DNA from: Psychromonas antarctica
Lineage (GTDB): Bacteria > Pseudomonadota > Gammaproteobacteria > Enterobacterales > Psychromonadaceae
Direction: 5' to 3'
NCBI RefSeq assembly: GCF_022267535.1
Contig: NZ_JAHNZV010000003.1
Location: 1 to 64,000, forward strand
Length of the DNA: 64,000 bases
The notes under the pieces were generated by a model, which did not search any database, had not been told where the DNA came from, and saw only the letters and a list, made by a program, of their open reading frames with translations. Each line of letters opens with the position of its first letter. Within the stretch, counting starts at the first letter, position 1. The position numbers and the translations under genes were made by a program. Positions 55,270 through 64,000 of this stretch are shown piece after piece.

Positions 55270-55647
55270 TTAATCTTTATCTTTTTTTTCTGTTTTTGTC
55301 GAACCTGCGTTAAATGCGCTGGGCAGCACATCTACACCGACGACTTTACCGAGCCAGACGATTAACGGTATCGTGATAGGGGCTAAAGGTAAAATAGCAA
55401 ACATACCTAATCCGAGTCCTTTCAATATGTCCGCAAATTGTTTATTCGCTTCGCGAAGCTCCTCGGCGCTTGCCTGCTTTTTCGTATAACGTTTGTAGAT
55501 GGCCAGCATCTCTTTGGTTTCTTGTTTTTCCTGTGTCAATGCACTTTTTAAAATCAGCAATTCACGTCTTACGCGCAGCCAAAAACGTCGTCTGCTGATA
55601 CGCAGAACACGAACCGGCGCTTTATGTATTCGGGTATATATTCTCAT
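55270..55647 (-). CDS. LETM1-like domain protein
   Basis: A 125-residue protein with a basic N-terminus, one or two membrane helices near residues 75-100 (MFAILPLAPITIPLIVWL) and a charged end. The segment from KQFADILKGLGLG to LPSAFNAG matches the LETM1-like family; mitochondrial LETM1 works in K/H exchange and ribosome binding. It is upstream of the cotransporter gene on the same strand. The start is odd: GGAGG touches the ATG at 55647 with no spacing, and no better start is in frame. Confidence 0.75.
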   Translation of the reverse strand: MRIYTRIHKAPVRVLRISRRRFWLRVRRELLILKSALTQEKQETKEMLAIYKRYTKKQASAEELREANKQFADILKGLGLGMFAILPLAPITIPLIVWLGKVVGVDVLPSAFNAGSTKTEKKDKD

Positions 55648-56065
55648 CCTCCGATTATCTCATAGGGATAGAAAAAGCGGTATATTTAAAATTATAGATT
55701 GTTCATAATTTTTCCTTTTTTCCTTTTTTCCTTTTTTCGTTTTGGATGTAATTAACAACACCTTGTTTTTATAGGGTTATATCACTAATGTTGTGCCGCT
55801 TAATGGTATGAATACGATACTCTTTTTACCCAATATAAATTTATCTTGTTAAGGCGTTGCCATCGCAATCATAGGTGGGAGGGATTACTATCTTTAAAAT
55901 TAAAACCTATACTCATGTTACGCCTTATTCTAGGATCCGAGCTAGTGCCTGATAAAGCCGCTTGAGGTGACATGTGATTGCAGTACCCACATTGTTGGCG
56001 CGCCCTTAAAAAAATAAAGATCTACCTTATCGGTTAGTGAATTTAATTATAGAGAGAGTGTGAAG
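55648..56065. other. Intergenic region with a pyrimidine repeat
   Basis: About 420 bases with no credible gene. A tandem TTTTTTCC-type run (four units, 55708-55741) lies near the LETM1-like gene, and a possible copy of repeat C lies near 55930-55975. The rest is featureless. Confidence 0.5.
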
Positions 56066-56284
56066 ATGGAAAACCCAAAAATAGAAGCATGTGTGTATAT
56101 ATTAACCGCTTTGTTACAGCGTTTAGAGCGAGAAAAAACCGGCCTTATTGAAGATATCATTAAGGGGGTAGAAGCGGATCAAAACGCATTACCGGACAAC
56201 ATAGCTAATACCGACAAGATAGATGCTATTTTTTGTGAAGCATTGAAAATTCTCAATTTAGCGGGTGGCAGCAGCGCTAAATAA
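56066..56284 (+). CDS. Small hypothetical protein
   Basis: A 72-residue, probably soluble and all-helical protein beginning MENPKIEACVYILTALLQRL. I do not recognise the family. A ribosome-site-like GAGAGAGTGTGAAG precedes ATG at 56066; a GTG at 56060 would add two residues. It stands alone between two long gaps and is not clearly linked to trhO. Confidence 0.6.
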   Translation: MENPKIEACVYILTALLQRLEREKTGLIEDIIKGVEADQNALPDNIANTDKIDAIFCEALKILNLAGGSSAK

Positions 56285-56537
56285 TGACTGCAGTTCAAAA
56301 GCATGCTGCTATTTCGAGTTGATCAAATCAGCTGGGGATTGTAGCGGGCTTGCGCCTTGAAAATAAAGCCGCGAGTAGTAACTGTCACTTATCTTTATTT
56401 ACTTCTGAATCTCCACTAATCGCATGTTAAATTTTTGTTAAAAATATTGATTGCGACCTTTATTTAGCTTCGTATAATACCCCCTCGATTAATAGTAGCG
56501 CTGGATTTACGTTTCAGTTAGCTCAGAGGAAAAAAAC

Positions 56538-57533
56538 ATGTCAAATACAGTTGTCTGCGCGTTATACCGCTTTGTTACATTAAACAACTACTTAGAAATT
56601 CAGCCGCAGTTACTCCGCGTGATGCAAGCCAATAATATTAAAGGGACGTTATTACTCGCCAGTGAAGGGATCAACGGCACGGTCGCCGGTAGTCGGGAGG
56701 AAGTCGATAATCTAATTGCTTGGTTAAAATCCAATCCACTATTAAGTGCTTTAACTAGCAAAGAATCATTTACTCCGGAAAATCCCTTTTATCGTACTAA
56801 AGTGAAACTTAAAAAAGAGATTGTCACCATGGGGATCGAGGGGATAGATCCACAAAAAGTGGTCGGCAGTTATGTGAAAGCAAAAGACTGGAATGCATTA
56901 ATTAGCGATCCAGAGGTGTTATTAGTTGATACGCGTAATGATTATGAGGTAAGCATTGGCACTTTTAAAAATGCAGTGAATCCTCATACAACGAATTTCA
57001 GAGAGTTTCCGCAATATGTGAAAGACCATCTCGACCCTGAAAAACATAAAAAAGTAGCGATGTTTTGTACCGGAGGGATTCGCTGCGAAAAATCGACGGC
57101 ATATCTTAAAGAGCAAGGATTTGATGAGGTTTATCATCTTCAGGGAGGCGTACTTAAATACCTTGAAGAGGTGCCTGAAGAGGACACTCTGTGGCAAGGA
57201 GAATGCTTTGTTTTTGACAATCGGGTTTCCCTAAACCATCAGTTGGAAAAGGGCTTGTACGACCAATGTCACGGTTGCCGTTTACCGATTACCGAGCAAG
57301 ATAAGCGCTCAGAAAAATATAGCGAGGGGATCGCGTGTCACCACTGTTACGATCAGCTGAGCGATTTGCAAAAGAGCCGTTTTGCACAACGTGAAAAGCA
57401 GATTCGCTTGGCCAGTGAGCGAGGTGAAGTGCATATTGGCTCAGATGTAATGACGCATCAGGAAAAAAATCGCAGCAAAAAACAAGCATTAAAAGCGGCA
57501 CAGCGCAGTAGTAAAGGTGCTGAAAAGTGCTAG
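56538..57533 (+). CDS. trhO: tRNA uridine(34) hydroxylase TrhO (rhodanese-like)
   Basis: TrhO hydroxylates U34 of certain tRNAs using oxygen, toward 5-methoxyuridine-type modification. An acylphosphatase-like N-terminal domain with [14 protein letters not shown] near residue 39 precedes the rhodanese domain, whose catalytic Cys is in [12 protein letters not shown] near 177. A Cys-rich tail follows (CHGCRLP and CHHC). At 331 residues it matches E. coli YceA. Confidence 0.95.
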   Translation: MSNTVVCALYRFVTLNNYLEIQPQLLRVMQANNIKGTLLLASEGINGTVAGSREEVDNLIAWLKSNPLLSALTSKESFTPENPFYRTKVKLKKEIVTMGIEGIDPQKVVGSYVKAKDWNALISDPEVLLVDTRNDYEVSIGTFKNAVNPHTTNFREFPQYVKDHLDPEKHKKVAMFCTGGIRCEKSTAYLKEQGFDEVYHLQGGVLKYLEEVPEEDTLWQGECFVFDNRVSLNHQLEKGLYDQCHGCRLPITEQDKRSEKYSEGIACHHCYDQLSDLQKSRFAQREKQIRLASERGEVHIGSDVMTHQEKNRSKKQALKAAQRSSKGAEKC

Positions 57534-57546
57534 TGTAAAAATAATC

Positions 57547-57586
57547 AGGAGAGCTTACATGTTGCTAAAAAGTGCTCTCCTTTTTT
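57547..57586 (+). terminator. Terminator after trhO
   Basis: AGGAGAGC pairs with GCTCTCCT across a 19-base loop and is followed by TTTTTT. Confidence 0.8.
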
Positions 57587-57819
57587 CCTTGTTATTAGAA
57601 TCGGTTATGACGCTAACTCGATTTTTGTCTGCGATTAAATCTCTCACTGCTCTGTCAATGGCGAAACACGTGTGGGCAATAGGGAAACTGAAATCATTAA
57701 TTTACTGTACAGAGGGGATCCCAGATCGTCTTGCTTCGTGTTAGAATGATGGAATCTATTTTGTTGTTATTGCCTGTCGCCTTAACTTTCCTTTATTTAT
57801 TATAAGCCAGAGATTTAAA

Positions 57820-59037
57820 ATGCCATTTTCCACCCTTGGATTAAGCGATCCGATTGTAAAAGCTGTAGCCGAACAGGGCTACCTGATCCCGACCCCTATT
57901 CAACAACAAGCGATCCCAGTCATTTTGGCAGGTAAGGATCTAATTGCTGCTGCGCAGACAGGGACAGGTAAAACAGCCAGTTTTGTGCTGCCTATTTTGC
58001 AAAATTTACTTGATGCGCCAGCAGTGCGTGCAAAACGGATCCGGGCATTGATTTTGACACCTACTCGCGAACTGGCAATACAGGTTGAAGCTAATGTCGC
58101 TCTTTATGGAAAACATGTGCATCTGACGTCGATGGCAATGTATGGTGGGGTTGATGGCGAGCCGCAAAAACAACGTCTCATAGAAGGCATTGATATTTTG
58201 GTAGCAACGCCCGGGCGATTATTGGATATGTATACCAGCAGAGCGATCCATTTTGACGAGTTAGAAGTACTGGTGATCGACGAAGCGGATCGCATGCTCG
58301 ATATGGGGTTTATTGCCGATATTAATAAAATTGTTGAACGTTTGCCACTGAAAAGACAGAACCTACTGTTTTCAGCGACGCTTTCCGATCAGGTGCGCTT
58401 TTTAGCGAGAACCGCAATTGAAAATGCGGTTGAAATTGCGATCGCACCCGATACAACCACTATGCCTAAAATAGATCAGTGGCTGGTGACTGTGGATAAA
58501 GAAAATAAATCTGCCTTGCTCAGTCATTTAATTAGCGGAAACCAGTGGCAGCAGGCGTTGATCTTTATCGAAACCAAACGTGGGGCGGCTAAGTTAGTCA
58601 GTCAACTGGAAAAGCGCGGTATTAAAGCGGAGGCTATTCATAGCGGCAGAAGTCAGGCTGTCCGTGCGCAACTATTAGACGATTTTAAGGCGGGCGAGCT
58701 TCACTTTATGGTGGCAACGGGTATTGCTGCACGGGGAATTGATATTGACGATTTGCAGCGGGTGGTTAACTACGATCTGCCCGACGATGCAGATGATTAT
58801 GTGCACCGAATTGGCCGTACTGGTCGTGCTGGTGCTTCTGGCGAAGCTATTTCATTTGTTTCTCGAGATGATTTTAAAAACCTTTGTGCGATTGAAAATC
58901 GTCTCGGTGAATTTATTACTCGAAAAGAGATTGCTGGATTTGCAGCAAAGCTCGAAGTACCCGCTTCTAATGCCGCTCACGCGCCCAAAAAAGCACAAGA
59001 TTCGCGCCGCAAGCGCATCAAAAGTAGCCGTTCATAA
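57820..59037 (+). CDS. rhlE: DEAD-box RNA helicase (RhlE-type)
   Basis: An ATP-dependent RNA helicase of 405 residues. Motifs in order: the Q motif with PTPIQQQAIP near residue 25, AQTGTGKT near 45, PTRELAIQ, VATPGRLLD, VIDEADRMLDMGF near 150, SATLS, and HRIGRTGRAG near 330. The C-terminus is short and basic (RRKRIKSSRS), like RhlE. Such helicases help ribosome assembly and RNA turnover, often in the cold. Confidence 0.92.
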   Translation: MPFSTLGLSDPIVKAVAEQGYLIPTPIQQQAIPVILAGKDLIAAAQTGTGKTASFVLPILQNLLDAPAVRAKRIRALILTPTRELAIQVEANVALYGKHVHLTSMAMYGGVDGEPQKQRLIEGIDILVATPGRLLDMYTSRAIHFDELEVLVIDEADRMLDMGFIADINKIVERLPLKRQNLLFSATLSDQVRFLARTAIENAVEIAIAPDTTTMPKIDQWLVTVDKENKSALLSHLISGNQWQQALIFIETKRGAAKLVSQLEKRGIKAEAIHSGRSQAVRAQLLDDFKAGELHFMVATGIAARGIDIDDLQRVVNYDLPDDADDYVHRIGRTGRAGASGEAISFVSRDDFKNLCAIENRLGEFITRKEIAGFAAKLEVPASNAAHAPKKAQDSRRKRIKSSRS

Positions 59038-59363
59038 GCGATAAAAAACGGCCCGTAAGTGGTCTCTATCCCCATCTTACTCAATGATGATAAAGCATAT
59101 TGAGGGAGCATGGCGATGAGTTGCCGCTTTGGTGATTTTATTAGTGCGCAGAAATTTTTAACAAAAGCTTAATTGAAAAATTATATTGCCAGTTAGGCTG
59201 ATCACCCATTAATTAATGACATACTGGATTTATCACATCAAAGGGAGTGGGTGTGCTAAACAATGAAAAGGATTGGTACAAGGATGACAAGCTGATCGAA
59301 ACGATAGCAGGGTGTCGGCGCAAGCGGGCACTTATTTTCGGTAACATCTATACGAGAATTTAT

Positions 59364-60164
59364 ATGTATAAAATTGTAGCATCCGATCTCGACGGCACAC
59401 TACTGACCTCAGATCACAAAATCACCCCTTTTACGAAGCAAGTATTAACACAACTGCATCAGCAGGGAACTGACTTTATTTTTGCCACTGGTCGTCATCA
59501 TATTGATGTGGCGAATATGCGTGAGAAGTTGGGTATTCCTGCTTTTATGATCACCTCAAATGGCGCGCATGTTCATAACAGTGACAATGAAATTATTTTC
59601 AAACAAAATCTTCCCGAAGATATCATTGCCACTATTATGGATATGCTCAAAGATGATATTGAAATCCATATCAATATCTATCGCAGTGATGACTGGCTAA
59701 TCAATAAAGAAGAGAGCAATAACGGATGTTGCCAGGGACACTTTCCATATAAAATATTCGATGTGAAAAATCCGCCATTAGAAGATGTCGCTAAAATATT
59801 TATTACCCGTGAAGATAAAGACCACGACAAGCTAGTGCTTTGGGAAGATAAAATTAAAGAAAACTTCTCAGATCGGGCCAATATCGCTTTTTCGACCCCT
59901 TACTGCCTTGAAATAATGGACCGCGGAGTTTCTAAGGGGCATGCGCTTGATGCGGTTGCTAAAATGAAGGGCTATGGGTTAAAAGACTGTATTGCATTTG
60001 GTGATGGCATGAATGACTTTGAAATGCTCTCTATGGCTGCTAAAGGGGTGGTGATGGGAACGGCGCATCATAAAGTGAAATCAGCGTTACCCGAGAATGA
60101 GGTTATCGGTAACTGTGATGACGAAGCGGTTGCGCATTATCTTGTTAAACACCTGCTTGATTAG
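59364..60164 (+). CDS. yigL: HAD superfamily phosphatase YigL
   Basis: A Cof-type HAD phosphatase of 266 residues, the same length as E. coli YigL and aligned along its whole length. DLDGTLL near residue 7 carries the catalytic Asp pair, FATGRHHIDV and SNGAHVH the substrate cap region, and AFGDGMNDFEMLSMA the magnesium site. YigL dephosphorylates pyridoxal phosphate and sugar phosphates. ATG at 59364 gives the family N-terminus; the open frame extends 39 codons upstream without support. Confidence 0.92.
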   Translation: MYKIVASDLDGTLLTSDHKITPFTKQVLTQLHQQGTDFIFATGRHHIDVANMREKLGIPAFMITSNGAHVHNSDNEIIFKQNLPEDIIATIMDMLKDDIEIHINIYRSDDWLINKEESNNGCCQGHFPYKIFDVKNPPLEDVAKIFITREDKDHDKLVLWEDKIKENFSDRANIAFSTPYCLEIMDRGVSKGHALDAVAKMKGYGLKDCIAFGDGMNDFEMLSMAAKGVVMGTAHHKVKSALPENEVIGNCDDEAVAHYLVKHLLD

Positions 60165-60195
60165 GCTGGTAAGGAATTCAGATCGGAGCCCTTGT

Positions 60196-60226
60196 ATTTA
60201 GCAGCGCTTATTAAACGCTGCTAAAT
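60196..60226. terminator. Bidirectional hairpin between yigL and lysR
   Basis: ATTTAGCAGCG pairs perfectly with CGCTGCTAAAT. It overlaps the stop codon of the minus-strand lysR gene. T-runs are short on both sides. Confidence 0.6.
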
Positions 60227-61099
60227 AGACTGTTCACCTAAATGGTCGCAGAGGTAATCTAACAGCAACGCTATCTTTGGTGAAAGATAACGGTTTTGCG
60301 GGTAAAGCGCCCAGATTCCCTCGGGGGGCTCTCGTTTATTATCGAGCACAGTGAGCAGCTGTCCTGAGTCTAAGTACGACTGAATATAATAGTCGGGTAA
60401 TTGGACGATACCAATATGCTTTAACGCAGCATCAACCAGTCCAACCCCACTGTTACAACGAATATTACCCTTTACACGAACGCTTTTTTGCCGCCCTTGT
60501 TCGTTAAAACGCCAATAATCTCGCGTGCCTAACAGACAATTGTGATTTTTTAATTCGCACAGAGAATGTGGCACTCCGAATTTTTCAATGTATTGTGGTG
60601 ATGCACATAGATAATTTACCCGTTCGCTGAGTTTTTTGGCTATTAAACTAGAGTCTTCAAGCTGGCCAAGGCGGATGGCTATATCAAAGCCACCTTCAAG
60701 CAAATCAACTCGGTGATTGCTTAAATCACTAATGATCTCAATATCCGGATATAACGTTACAAAATTATTGATTAATGGAATGATTTTTTGTTCGCCGTAG
60801 GTGATGGGGGCTGAGAGTTTAATCGTCCCTTGCGGCGTCGCCTGCAAATTTTTGAGCGCTTGCTCGGCGGCCTCTAAACTCTCGAGTAGATGACGGCAAT
60901 GTTGATAAAAGAGCTGCGCTTCTTGGGTTAATGATACATGGCGAGTAGTACGGTAAAAAAGTTTGATATTAAGGTGTTTTTCTAATGCACTGATTTGGCG
61001 GCTAACTTGCGCTGTGGAAATATTTAACTTTTTTGCCGCTAAGGTAAAGCTGTGCGTTTCTGCCACCGCCACAAATTCATTAATCCCTTCCCATCTCAT
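60221..61099 (-). CDS. LysR family regulator next to frmA
   Basis: A 292-residue LysR regulator with its HTH near residues 17-36 (HSFTLAAKKLNISTAQVSRQ) and a LysR ligand domain. It is divergent from frmA with a 109-base gap, an arrangement seen in marine gammaproteobacteria in place of the FrmR repressor of E. coli. It probably controls frmAB, possibly in response to formaldehyde or its adducts. ATG at 61099 gives the usual N-terminus MRWEGINEFVAVAE. Confidence 0.88.
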   Translation of the reverse strand: MRWEGINEFVAVAETHSFTLAAKKLNISTAQVSRQISALEKHLNIKLFYRTTRHVSLTQEAQLFYQHCRHLLESLEAAEQALKNLQATPQGTIKLSAPITYGEQKIIPLINNFVTLYPDIEIISDLSNHRVDLLEGGFDIAIRLGQLEDSSLIAKKLSERVNYLCASPQYIEKFGVPHSLCELKNHNCLLGTRDYWRFNEQGRQKSVRVKGNIRCNSGVGLVDAALKHIGIVQLPDYYIQSYLDSGQLLTVLDNKREPPEGIWALYPQNRYLSPKIALLLDYLCDHLGEQSI

Positions 61100-61181
61100 G
61101 ATTGTTACCATCTCGTAAAAGTGATTTACTGTTTACCTATATTATCATTCTATAAGAAATAAATATAATGGTGTAAAATAA

Positions 61182-62339
<1,158 letters not shown>

Positions 62340-62365
62340 CTTTCTACAATAAGTCGTTAACTGCC

Positions 62366-62391
62366 AGCCCTTTTTAGAAAAGGGCTGTTTT
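62366..62391 (+). terminator. Partial terminator between frmA and frmB
   Basis: AGCCCTTTT pairs with AAAAGGGCT around TAG, followed by GTTTT. It may lower frmB expression relative to frmA. Confidence 0.6.
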
Positions 62392-62410
62392 GCTATAAAA
62401 AGGAAACATA

Positions 62411-63271
62411 ATGGGCATCGAAAATATCAGTAATAATAAGGTCTTTGATGGTTGGCATAAGCAGTATAGCCATCACTCTGCAAAGCTTAACTGTCAAATG
62501 CGTTTTGCTATCTATTTACCCCCGCAGGCAAGTAGCAGCAACAGAGTTCCTGTTATGTACTGGTTATCGGGGCTGACTTGTAGTGATGAAAACTTCATGC
62601 AAAAAGCCGGGGCACTGCGTATCGCTGCATTGCTTGGTATTGCTATTGTCGCCCCTGATACTAGCCCGCGTGGCGAAGGTGTGGCGGATGATCGACAGCA
62701 AGCCTATGATTTAGGATTAGGTGCTGGCTTCTATGTTAATGCCACGCAAACGCCATGGGATAAACATTATCAGATGTACGATTATGTGGCTGATGAGTTA
62801 CCTAAATTGATTGAAAAGCATTTTCCGGTGAATGCGCAACGGGTAATTAGTGGTCACTCGATGGGCGGACATGGGGCATTAGTGATCGCATTACGCAATC
62901 CCACTCTCTACCAATCTGTTAGTGCCTTTAGCCCTATCTGCAATCCAATCAACTGTGCTTGGGGGAAAAAAGCATTTACAGCCTATTTAGGGGCAGATCA
63001 AGCTGCGTGGCGTTTATATGATGCCAGTGAGTTAATGGCAGCCGCCACGGCCAAAATTCCAGCGATGGTCGATCAGGGCAGCCATGATGATTTTTTAGAG
63101 GGGCAACTTAAACCTAATACTTTGCTTCTAGCAGCCAAAGAAAACCACTATCCGCTGATCTTTAATATGGCTGAAGGATATGATCATAGCTACTATTTTA
63201 TCAGCACCTTTATTGAACAGCATCTACGTTTTCATGCGCAACATTTAGGTTTGCTGAAACAGCTAGATTAA
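62411..63271 (+). CDS. frmB: S-formylglutathione hydrolase
   Basis: An esterase D-type alpha/beta hydrolase that splits S-formylglutathione into formate and glutathione, completing the FrmA pathway. The nucleophile is the Ser in SGHSMGGHGAL near residue 149; the Asp is expected in DQGSHDDFL near 219 and the His in GYDHSYYF near 257. At 286 residues it has normal size. AAGGAAAC precedes the ATG. Confidence 0.95.
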   Translation: MGIENISNNKVFDGWHKQYSHHSAKLNCQMRFAIYLPPQASSSNRVPVMYWLSGLTCSDENFMQKAGALRIAALLGIAIVAPDTSPRGEGVADDRQQAYDLGLGAGFYVNATQTPWDKHYQMYDYVADELPKLIEKHFPVNAQRVISGHSMGGHGALVIALRNPTLYQSVSAFSPICNPINCAWGKKAFTAYLGADQAAWRLYDASELMAAATAKIPAMVDQGSHDDFLEGQLKPNTLLLAAKENHYPLIFNMAEGYDHSYYFISTFIEQHLRFHAQHLGLLKQLD

Positions 63272-63335
63272 AAATTAATTGCACCCGACATGTTAGGGTC
63301 GAACTTTTATCTCTTCTGACTTTGCGATAGAGGTT

Positions 63336-63977
63336 ATGAAGAATTATAAAATAGTTTTGAAGGTAAATAATATAGTGCAAATTGACTCAGAAAACAGCCT
63401 AGACAACCCTCTTATCTGGCCATTACTGACCCTTCTGAGCGCATCACAGCAAAGCTGGAAAGTACATGTTCTAGCCAGTGAACTAGAAATTAAAGGGCTG
63501 TTGCCTGACTTAGATCAGGATGCCAATAAAGCCCTATTTAAACGTAATTTCTTGCTCATGAACGCCCTTTATCAACTGCAGGATATGCTCTTGCCCGATC
63601 ATTGGTTGCAGATTCAGGCCATGGATATTCAATTGTTGGCTCAGCTGCCCTCTAATATCGCTATTCTACTTAAACAAAACGATGCACTGCGCAATTATTA
63701 CCTTGACTGGTCTCACTTTGATACCAGTGCCGAGGGCATCGAAGCACTGCTTAATAGCTTTTGGGGCCGTTATAAGCATGATCTTGGTAAGCTTGAGCAA
63801 ATAATAGATAAAACGCAGGCTCTGCAGATTTTCGCGCTGGACGAGCGTGCATCCAATCAAGATATTCGTCGCCAATGGCGAAAACTAGCACTTAAATGGC
63901 ATCCAGACCGAACATCTGGCAATGTCGTAAAATTTCGCCAAGTCTGTGAGGCATGGCAAATATTAAGGGTAACTTGA
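63336..63977 (+). CDS. DnaJ-related protein with C-terminal J domain
   Basis: A 213-residue protein. The N-terminal two thirds match the DNA-J-related domain found in Vibrio and relatives (LDNPLIWPLLTLLSAS and FKRNFLLMNALYQLQDML). The C-terminal J domain keeps the DnaK-stimulating HPD in LALKWHPDRTSG near residue 187. It probably works as a DnaK co-chaperone. No substrate can be named. It ends 23 bases before the window does. Confidence 0.88.
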   Translation: MKNYKIVLKVNNIVQIDSENSLDNPLIWPLLTLLSASQQSWKVHVLASELEIKGLLPDLDQDANKALFKRNFLLMNALYQLQDMLLPDHWLQIQAMDIQLLAQLPSNIAILLKQNDALRNYYLDWSHFDTSAEGIEALLNSFWGRYKHDLGKLEQIIDKTQALQIFALDERASNQDIRRQWRKLALKWHPDRTSGNVVKFRQVCEAWQILRVT

Positions 63978-64000
63978 CCTTGCTTGTGTTTTTATTTTCT

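Noticed and set aside
59247-59363. N-terminal extension of YigL by 39 codons
   Set aside because: The family starts at MYKIVASDLDGTLL; the extension has no similarity to relatives.

Overview
The window reads as chromosome of a marine, probably cold-adapted gammaproteobacterium, most like Psychromonas. This rests on protein similarity and gene order (minCDE-ycgL-ycgN, hda-arsC, the yceF/yceD-rpmF-plsX-fab-pabC-mltG block, lrp-ald), moderate to low G+C, and long AT-rich intergenic stretches. The species call is inference; no 16S gene is present. Most genes are ordinary core genes, separated by intergenic regions that hold mobile debris and degenerate dispersed repeats.

Layout. 1-886: a tandem array of two intact tRNA-Asn(GUU) genes and eight tRNA-length degenerate copies, ended by a strong terminator. 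1016-5480: molybdenum cofactor genes moeA, then a Moco riboswitch and moaA-B-C-D-E. 5800-8019: an intact IS3-family element (orfA/orfB joined by a -1 frameshift site) sitting inside a decayed IS1634-type transposase gene. 8385-12137: a 1250-residue LacI-sensor/histidine kinase/receiver/GGDEF protein. 12753-13845: lrgAB. 13901-15613: purMN. 15899-18981: DUF2066 gene, hda, DUF2069 gene, arsC and ycgN. 18988-22242: MltB-type transglycosylase and ycgL on the minus strand, then minCDE on the plus strand. 22846-24024: periplasmic cyclophilin and a YajG-like lipoprotein.

24025-28320: uvrB, flanked by more than 1 kb of gene-poor DNA on each side. The upstream side has DnaA boxes and inverted repeats, the downstream side palindromes and a repeat element. 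28321-30824: a cyanide-insensitive type bd oxidase (cydAB plus a 34-residue DUF2474 subunit). 31106-45286: maf, then the fatty-acid/DNA-replication block yceD-rpmF-plsX-fabH-fabD-fabG-acpP-fabF-pabC-mltG, then tmk-holB-tatD. A GH4 6-phospho-beta-glucosidase and a divergent LysR gene interrupt this block. 45536-47325: divergent lrp and ald.

47443-52414: a DeoR regulator, a YbiW-type glycyl radical enzyme and its activase, with a divergent fructose-6-phosphate aldolase. The shared promoter region carries a perfect FNR-type box and GAAAC/GTTTC operators. 52528-55647: a cation-chloride cotransporter-family protein next to a LETM1-like small membrane protein. 56066-63977: a small unknown gene, trhO, rhlE, yigL, a LysR gene, frmA-frmB (glutathione-dependent formaldehyde detoxification) and a DnaJ-related gene.

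The most unusual items are the tRNA/pseudo-tRNA array, the hybrid sugar-sensor/GGDEF protein, the anaerobic glycyl-radical locus with its readable regulatory code, the cotransporter/LETM1 pair, and two or three families of degenerate dispersed repeats placed against gene ends.
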